A program made the translations under genes and the position numbers. Positions 14,568-18,679 of a DNA stretch of 18,679 bases are shown one piece after another. Within the stretch, counting starts at the first letter, position 1. Each line of letters begins with the position of its first letter. Origin of the DNA: Bacteriovoracaceae bacterium UBA2428 (GTDB lineage Bacteria > Bdellovibrionota > UBA2428); the NCBI GenBank assembly GCA_002343545.1, contig DDRA01000125.1, positions 1 to 18,679 of the forward strand, in the 5' to 3' direction. A model generated the notes under the pieces. The model did not search any database, was not told where the DNA came from, and saw only the letters and a program-made list of their open reading frames with translations.

Positions 14568-15206
14568 ATGAGCGAAAAGACGGCTTCCGATACCTCCGAT
14601 CCCGTCAGCGTAATCGAAAAGGTCAAGTCCGCTTCGCGCGCCCATCACGTCGAAGTCGAACGCAAGCTTCAGCTCATGCGCCCGCAGCTGGGGCTCGCCG
14701 AGTACCGGGAGCTGCTGGAGCTCATGCTGGGCTTCTACGAGCCGGCCGAAACGAGGCTTTCCGAGGCGCTTTCCGGCCGGACCAAGGAAGCGCTTTCCCT
14801 CCACGAGCGTCGCAAGACGCCAGCCCTTCGGCTCGACCTGTCGACGCTCGAATCGGAGCTCGGGGAAACTCACCCGCTTCCCCCTTGCGCGCGGGCGCCC
14901 TTGCCGACGCTGAACGGAGACGCGGAGTTGCTGGGACTCATGTACGTCATGGAAGGCGCCACGCTGGGCGGCCAGTTCCTCTCGAAGCACTTGGCCGCAA
15001 GCCTGCCCGAGGCGGCCCGCGAAGCGCTCGCCTTCTACCGTGGCTACGGCGCCCAAACGGGCGCCCGCTGGAAGGACTTCCAAGCTTGGGTGTTGAGCGA
15101 GGTCACCACGCCCGAAGATCAGGCGCGCTACTGCGACGCGGCCACGCGCAGCTTTGCCGCCTTCAACGACTGGTTCGATCGCTGGTCCGGCGCTCAGAAG
15201 CGGTAA
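14568..15206 (+). CDS. bphO: Biliverdin-producing heme oxygenase
   Basis: A 212-residue BphO-type heme oxygenase that would open heme to biliverdin, CO and iron. The proximal heme ligand is in RAHHVEVER (24-32); H27, four residues before E31, fits the family pattern best. The distal helix reads YVMEGATLGGQFLSKHL (126-142), matching the bacterial 'Y(V)xEGxxLGG' signature. Length is typical for the family (about 190-210). The start at ATG 14568 has a weak AAGAAGAG site; an in-frame GTG at 14499 would add 23 residues that do not look like the family N-terminus. It sits divergent from the bacteriophytochrome across 125 bases, the standard pairing for chromophore supply. Its 3' end overlaps the convergent outer-membrane gene by 13 bases. 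Confidence 0.92.
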   Translation: MSEKTASDTSDPVSVIEKVKSASRAHHVEVERKLQLMRPQLGLAEYRELLELMLGFYEPAETRLSEALSGRTKEALSLHERRKTPALRLDLSTLESELGETHPLPPCARAPLPTLNGDAELLGLMYVMEGATLGGQFLSKHLAASLPEAAREALAFYRGYGAQTGARWKDFQAWVLSEVTTPEDQARYCDAATRSFAAFNDWFDRWSGAQKR

Positions 15207-15658
15207 CGCACCTGCCCCGTCACGAGGCGCATGTTGAAGATGTGCCCGCCGAGGTAGGAGTAGTCGAACTGCGGAGCCGCGATGAGTTCGTAGTTCCCGC
15301 TCCGAAACCCGAGTCCCAAGAAGGGGACCGGGATCGTGACGCCCACGCTCGTGCCGCCCGCCGCCGAGACCACGAGAAAGGCCCCCACGCCGATGAGGCG
15401 AAACTGAAAACCGGACGAGCGCGGGAGGGTCACGACGAGTCCGCCGCCGACGTTCGTCGAGAGCTCGGAATCGCGCCCCTCGACCTTGGAGAAGCTCAGC
15501 CCCGTACCGGCCTGGATCTCGAGGTAAGCATTCGCCTCGTAGGCGTAGACCAGCGCCGGGCTAGCGCTCACCGTGATGCCGATCGCGTGGTTTTGCGCGT
15601 GGGCCGCGGGCGCGAAGGCAAGCAGAGCGACGAGGGAGAGAACACCGAGATTTTTCAT
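15194..15658 (-). CDS. Small outer-membrane beta-barrel candidate (154 aa)
   Basis: A signal peptide with an AHA-type cleavage site (about 1-21, ending APAAHAQ) precedes alternating hydrophobic and polar strands such as GITVSASPALVYAYEANAYL and GGLVVTLPRSSGFQFRLIGV. The protein ends in RYRF; a C-terminal phenylalanine is the usual signal for BAM-mediated outer-membrane insertion. About eight short strands could form a small barrel. No enzymatic motif is visible and the specific role is unknown. The gene is convergent with, and overlaps by 13 bases, the heme oxygenase, and is divergent from the DoxX-like gene across 108 bases. No strong ribosome site precedes ATG 15658. Confidence 0.75.
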   Translation of the reverse strand: MKNLGVLSLVALLAFAPAAHAQNHAIGITVSASPALVYAYEANAYLEIQAGTGLSFSKVEGRDSELSTNVGGGLVVTLPRSSGFQFRLIGVGAFLVVSAAGGTSVGVTIPVPFLGLGFRSGNYELIAAPQFDYSYLGGHIFNMRLVTGQVRYRF

Positions 15659-15766
15659 GCGGCGAAGCTAGCAGGCTCTCGCGCACAGACAAGTACGGCC
15701 GCGATGACATTTCGGTGAAGATTTCATCTTTGGACTCGGCCCTTCGGCGCATGCCATTCTGACCGA

Positions 15767-16171
15767 ATGAAAAACGCGAGATTGAAACTCATTCTTCCCC
15801 GCGTCCTCCTCGGCGCTATTTTCTTCGTGTCGGGCCTGCATTGGTTCCTCGATATGGCGCCGCCATTCCCTTATTCGACCGAAGGCATGACCTTCATCCG
15901 CCACTTGCAGGAAGCCGGGCTTTTCTGGGGTTTCCTCAAAGCGATCGAGCTCGGCGCCGGCGTGCTGCTTCTCGCGGGCTACCTGGGCCCCTGGGTCGTG
16001 CTAGGGCTCGCGCCGCTCACCATGGCGATCGTCCTCTTCCACTTGCTGCTAAGTCCGACGGACGGCGCGTGGCTCGGCTATCTGGCCTTCGCGCTCGAGG
16101 TGACATTGCTCATTCTCTTCCGCAAGAACATCGCTCACATGTTCCGCAACCCGAAGTCCGGCACACCCTAG
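15767..16171 (+). CDS. DoxX-like four-helix inner-membrane protein
   Basis: A 134-residue protein with four predicted membrane helices (about 8-25, 50-70, 73-93 and 100-119), the DoxX/DoxD-like arrangement. The first helix and loop, PRVLLGAIFFVSGLHWFLD, match the family's conserved opening 'R..lG..fl..G..(k)f'. The second helix has GFLKAIELGAGVLLLAGY, a typical 'ExxgGxxLl.G'. Members are linked to membrane-associated redox or detoxification complexes, but most, like this one, have no assigned substrate. Its end overlaps the convergent toxin-like gene by 4 bases. No good ribosome site is seen before ATG 15767. Confidence 0.8.
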   Translation: MKNARLKLILPRVLLGAIFFVSGLHWFLDMAPPFPYSTEGMTFIRHLQEAGLFWGFLKAIELGAGVLLLAGYLGPWVVLGLAPLTMAIVLFHLLLSPTDGAWLGYLAFALEVTLLILFRKNIAHMFRNPKSGTP

Positions 16172-18207
16172 TCTCCGGTCGTGGCGTCCTTGGCCGGCCT
16201 CGGAAGGGCGCGGATCTGAGCGGGCGGAATAACCTCGGTCTTCACGAGAACCTCGGTTGTATCCACGATCGCACCGAGATCAAAATCCCGGAAAAAGCGC
16301 TTGTCGCCGCCCAGGCCCGCGGCGACTCTGACACTTCCCACCGCTTGATCGCCATCAAACTCAATCGGAAGTCCCCACTTCATCCGGAAGTCGATGTAGA
16401 GCTTCGCGAGGGAATCCGCGACAAAGTTCCCGGTATTGAAAACCCGAACGGACGGCAGCGTGATTTCGTAAGAATACTGATTGTATTCGATGTCGTTTGG
16501 ACTATCGATCCAAGTTTTCCCAACCGCGTAGATCCCGTCGCCGATGCGCTGGCCGAGAATATCTTTCGCACCTTTTTCCCGCTTCACTTTGGCGTAGGAC
16601 CAAAGCCCCTCCTTAAGCACCACTTCCGGCTCGGCGCTCGAACCGTGATACAAAACGAGATTTTTCTTCGTGGCGATGAGACCTCGTTCTTCCAGGAAAG
16701 CCTTGATGAGGGGCAATCCCTCCTCGTACGAGGTCGCCCTAGAAAGTTTTTCGCTGAGAGCGAGAAACTCCGGATGGTACGCCGATGGCAGTTTGAGACG
16801 GCTTTCCGGGGAGAACGGAGTGGGTGCCGGGGCAAGATCCATTTCCGCGTAGCTCGAGAAACCCTCCATTCGGTTATGGCCGAAGACGATATCCTCGGCC
16901 TCGGCACCGAGCCACACGCGGGGACGGACCGAAGGTGCGGGACTCCCCGCTCGTGCCAACTTGATGAGGTCCAAAAGACCCGACTCGCGGCGGGCTTCAC
17001 GCAGGTTTCGAATCACGCCGCGGATCTCAGCCAAGACACTCTCTTCGACCGTGCTCGAACTCTCCAACTTCGTGAGCGCAACGATCGCCTTGTGCATCTC
17101 CCCGTTGAGTTTTTCGATGTAGCTCTCAACGCTCTCGACCTGCTCGATAAGCCACGGGATGACGCGGGAACCGGGCACCCGTCCACCCTCCTTTAGGTCG
17201 AGGGACGCCGGAATGACGTAAGTTGACGAATGCGCCATGGCCACGACGTAAGCCCCGCCGGCATCGTTCTCGACGAACGCAATCGAAGGCCGGCCCAAGG
17301 AGTTGGGCTCGTACTTTACGAAGGACTCAAGTTCCGAAAAGAAATCTTTCGAGTAGAGACTCCCCTTGGAACGAGGCAAGTTTTCGGGGACGACCACGGA
17401 GACCCTCGCGCCTCGCATGCGTTTGAGCACCTTGCCAAAGCCCTGGGCATGATGGCGCTGAATGGTTTCGAAGTTCTCCTGAATACGCACGAGATCCTTG
17501 CGAAACGTTTGAATCTGCGCGCCTCCTTCCGGAAGCCCTCGTCGTCGCTGCCGAAGAACTTCTACGAGGGTGGCAAGCGCCGAGGACTGCTGCGCCAAAA
17601 TCTCATCAAACGCCGCCGAGCTTTCGTAACCGCCACCATAGCGTCCGACAACCTGGGCAAAAAAGGCCGACGGCAAAGGCAAACTACCTTGGTCCGCATG
17701 GGCAAAGCGGTATCGTTGAAAGAGCCCGTGAATAAATTCGTGGGCCGGCGTTCCCGCATGGTTACCACCGGAGGGAAAATTCAGCTCGTTGATCAAACTC
17801 TGCACGCCGAGACTAAGACGATGATCCCCATCCAAGCTCGACGCGAAGTGTCCAAACAGCAACCCCTTAAGATCCACGTAATACCGGGCCTTCACCGAGA
17901 ACTTCTTCTCCAGCCGGCGCAGATAGCGATTGATGGGCGCCCCTTCGTCCGAGGCGAGTAACTCGATTTGAAACTTGGCGGCGAGCTCGGGATCCTCCCG
18001 GTAAAGCACGCCTTTCGTATTGAGGAGCTTTATCGTGTTGGCGTAGCTCTCCTGGAACAGCTCCGCCGGAACATCGCCCCGCTTTTTAAAGAGCTCGGCT
18101 TGGTTACGTAAGAGGACTTGAACGAGGTCACCGCAGTCTAACGTGGACCCGAGGGCCGGAAGCGTAGACAGCCAAGTGATGATCAAAAACGGGCCTGTAA
18201 AGCGCAT
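16168..18207 (-). CDS. Large secreted protein: HExxH metallopeptidase-like N-part plus H-Y-E (PARP-like) ADP-ribosyltransferase-like C-part
   Basis: A 679-residue protein with a signal peptide (about 1-20, cleavage near PALGS). Residues 105-230 contain TPAHEFIHGLF: H156, E157 and H160 form an HExxH zinc site, and E195 or E202 (AFDEILAQ) could be the third ligand. A helical middle region (about 350-420) has coiled-coil character. Residues 515-668 look like an ADP-ribosyltransferase of the H-Y-E class: LYHGSS (H521), a VVLKEGL turn, GDGIYAVGKT (Y560), a strand YSYEITLPSVRVFN, and a terminal TEVLVKTEVIPPAQI with E652. This is motif-level recognition; neither domain has been matched by search, and the two-domain combination is not one I know. 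It may act on a host, prey or rival cell, or on the cell's own envelope. Composition is less GC-rich than its neighbours. It ends in a 4-base convergent overlap with the DoxX-like gene. Confidence 0.6.
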   Translation of the reverse strand: MRFTGPFLIITWLSTLPALGSTLDCGDLVQVLLRNQAELFKKRGDVPAELFQESYANTIKLLNTKGVLYREDPELAAKFQIELLASDEGAPINRYLRRLEKKFSVKARYYVDLKGLLFGHFASSLDGDHRLSLGVQSLINELNFPSGGNHAGTPAHEFIHGLFQRYRFAHADQGSLPLPSAFFAQVVGRYGGGYESSAAFDEILAQQSSALATLVEVLRQRRRGLPEGGAQIQTFRKDLVRIQENFETIQRHHAQGFGKVLKRMRGARVSVVVPENLPRSKGSLYSKDFFSELESFVKYEPNSLGRPSIAFVENDAGGAYVVAMAHSSTYVIPASLDLKEGGRVPGSRVIPWLIEQVESVESYIEKLNGEMHKAIVALTKLESSSTVEESVLAEIRGVIRNLREARRESGLLDLIKLARAGSPAPSVRPRVWLGAEAEDIVFGHNRMEGFSSYAEMDLAPAPTPFSPESRLKLPSAYHPEFLALSEKLSRATSYEEGLPLIKAFLEERGLIATKKNLVLYHGSSAEPEVVLKEGLWSYAKVKREKGAKDILGQRIGDGIYAVGKTWIDSPNDIEYNQYSYEITLPSVRVFNTGNFVADSLAKLYIDFRMKWGLPIEFDGDQAVGSVRVAAGLGGDKRFFRDFDLGAIVDTTEVLVKTEVIPPAQIRALPRPAKDATTGD

Positions 18208-18282
18208 CCGAACTTTTCGGCCGGGCCGAGTAACTACTTAATACGGACGGCAAAGTTTCGACCGCCCCGAGTGTCCGCAAAA

Positions 18283-18679
18283 CTAGAGCCGTTCAACGTT
18301 AAAGCGTCGACCTTTGATCCGACCATCGCGCAAACTCGCGAAAGCACGGTCGGCAACTTCGGCCGCGATCGCGACGTAGGTGATGCGGTCGTGGATCTCG
18401 ATCTTGCCGATGAGCTTGGCGTCGAGGCCGCCCGCGTCGCCCGTCAGGGCGCCGAGCACGTCGCCCGCGCGGAGCTTGTCCTTGCGGCCGCCCGAGATGC
18501 TGATGGTCACCATCTCGGCGACGAGCGCGCGGGGCACGGCGGACGCGGACTCGAAGCGCGCGAGCGCGGAGGGGAGACCCAGTTCCTCGGCGACCGCCCG
18601 GTGGCGGGATCTCTCGGCGCTCGACACGAAGGACACCGCGCGACCCATTTGCCCCGCCCGGCCCGTGCGGCCGATGCGG
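18283..18679 (-). CDS. dbpA: DEAD-box ATP-dependent RNA helicase, DbpA type (C-terminal part; 5' end outside window)
   Basis: The right edge enters the gene at RIGRTGRAG, helicase motif VI, which reads without interruption into GQMGRAVSFVSSAE. After a short linker (about 18500-18590) comes the DbpA RNA-binding domain: VTISISGGRKDKLRAGDVLGAL, then IGKIEIHDRITYVAI and the end IKGRRFNVERL. This RRM-like fold matches the DbpA C-terminus, which in E. coli recognises hairpin 92 of 23S rRNA during large-subunit assembly. An apparent ATG at 18648 is internal. CsdA/DeaD-type helicases carry a related domain but usually a longer tail, so DbpA is the better call. The gene stops at 18283-18285, 75 bases before the secreted-protein gene. 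Confidence 0.85.
   Translation of the reverse strand, partial: RIGRTGRAGQMGRAVSFVSSAERSRHRAVAEELGLPSALARFESASAVPRALVAEMVTISISGGRKDKLRAGDVLGALTGDAGGLDAKLIGKIEIHDRITYVAIAAEVADRAFASLRDGRIKGRRFNVERL

Noticed and set aside
15700..15735. Imperfect inverted repeat (GATGACAT / ATTTCATC) between the outer-membrane gene and the DoxX-like gene
   Set aside because: Only about 7 of 8 positions pair, with no promoter alignment or regulator gene beside it, so chance is likely.
15841..17196. 451-codon plus frame across the DoxX-like and toxin-like genes
   Set aside because: It is a shifted frame of one gene and antisense to the other, with no start signal or domain.

Overview
The window comes from a Gram-negative, GC-rich bacterium. 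The evidence is an outer-membrane beta-barrel-type protein, several Sec signal peptides, strong G/C bias in third codon positions, and a dense layout with many 4-base gene overlaps. The mix of hybrid kinases with standalone CheR and CheB, a biliverdin phytochrome and a large secreted toxin-like protein would suit a Bdellovibrionota or Myxococcota-type lineage. That placement is a guess; nothing here is diagnostic. No rRNA, tRNA, CRISPR array or insertion sequence was seen.

Layout, left to right. 1-1182 (-) is a membrane fatty acid desaturase, open at the left edge. 1341-1550 (-) is a tiny Cys-containing secreted protein, divergent from a LysR-type regulator (1636-2502, +); a palindromic T-N11-A box lies between them. 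2499-7272 (-) is a translationally coupled three-gene signalling operon in the order hybrid kinase, CheR, CheB, each junction being a GTGA stop/start overlap. 7381-8544 (+) is a CLC-type anion channel or antiporter closest in motif to the fluoride (CLC-F) branch. 8608-9901 (+) is an ArsR-family repressor overlapping a tandem SRPBCC/AHSA1 protein. 9957-11665 (+) is a second winged-helix regulator coupled by ATGA to a secreted beta-lactamase-fold serine hydrolase. 11689-14442 (-) is a bacteriophytochrome hybrid kinase, divergent from a heme oxygenase (14568-15206, +) that would make its biliverdin chromophore. 15194-15658 (-) is a small outer-membrane-barrel candidate. 15767-16171 (+) is a DoxX-like membrane protein. 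16168-18207 (-) is a large secreted protein with an HExxH motif in its N-terminal part and an H-Y-E, PARP-like ADP-ribosyltransferase pattern in its C-terminal part. 18283 to the right edge (-) is the end of a DbpA-type DEAD-box helicase.

How the parts work together. Two self-contained sensing systems are visible: a light-sensing unit (phytochrome kinase plus its chromophore-making enzyme) and a CHASE3/GAF hybrid kinase with methyltransferase and methylesterase partners. Two regulator-target pairs (ArsR/SRPBCC and winged-helix/serine hydrolase) share one design: a perfect inverted repeat overlaps a sigma70-like promoter whose predicted start falls at or next to the ATG, which suggests autorepressed, leaderless transcripts. 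The most novel candidate is the secreted HExxH plus ADP-ribosyltransferase-like protein at 16168-18207, whose base composition is visibly less GC-rich than its neighbours. All intergenic gaps are shorter than 200 bases.
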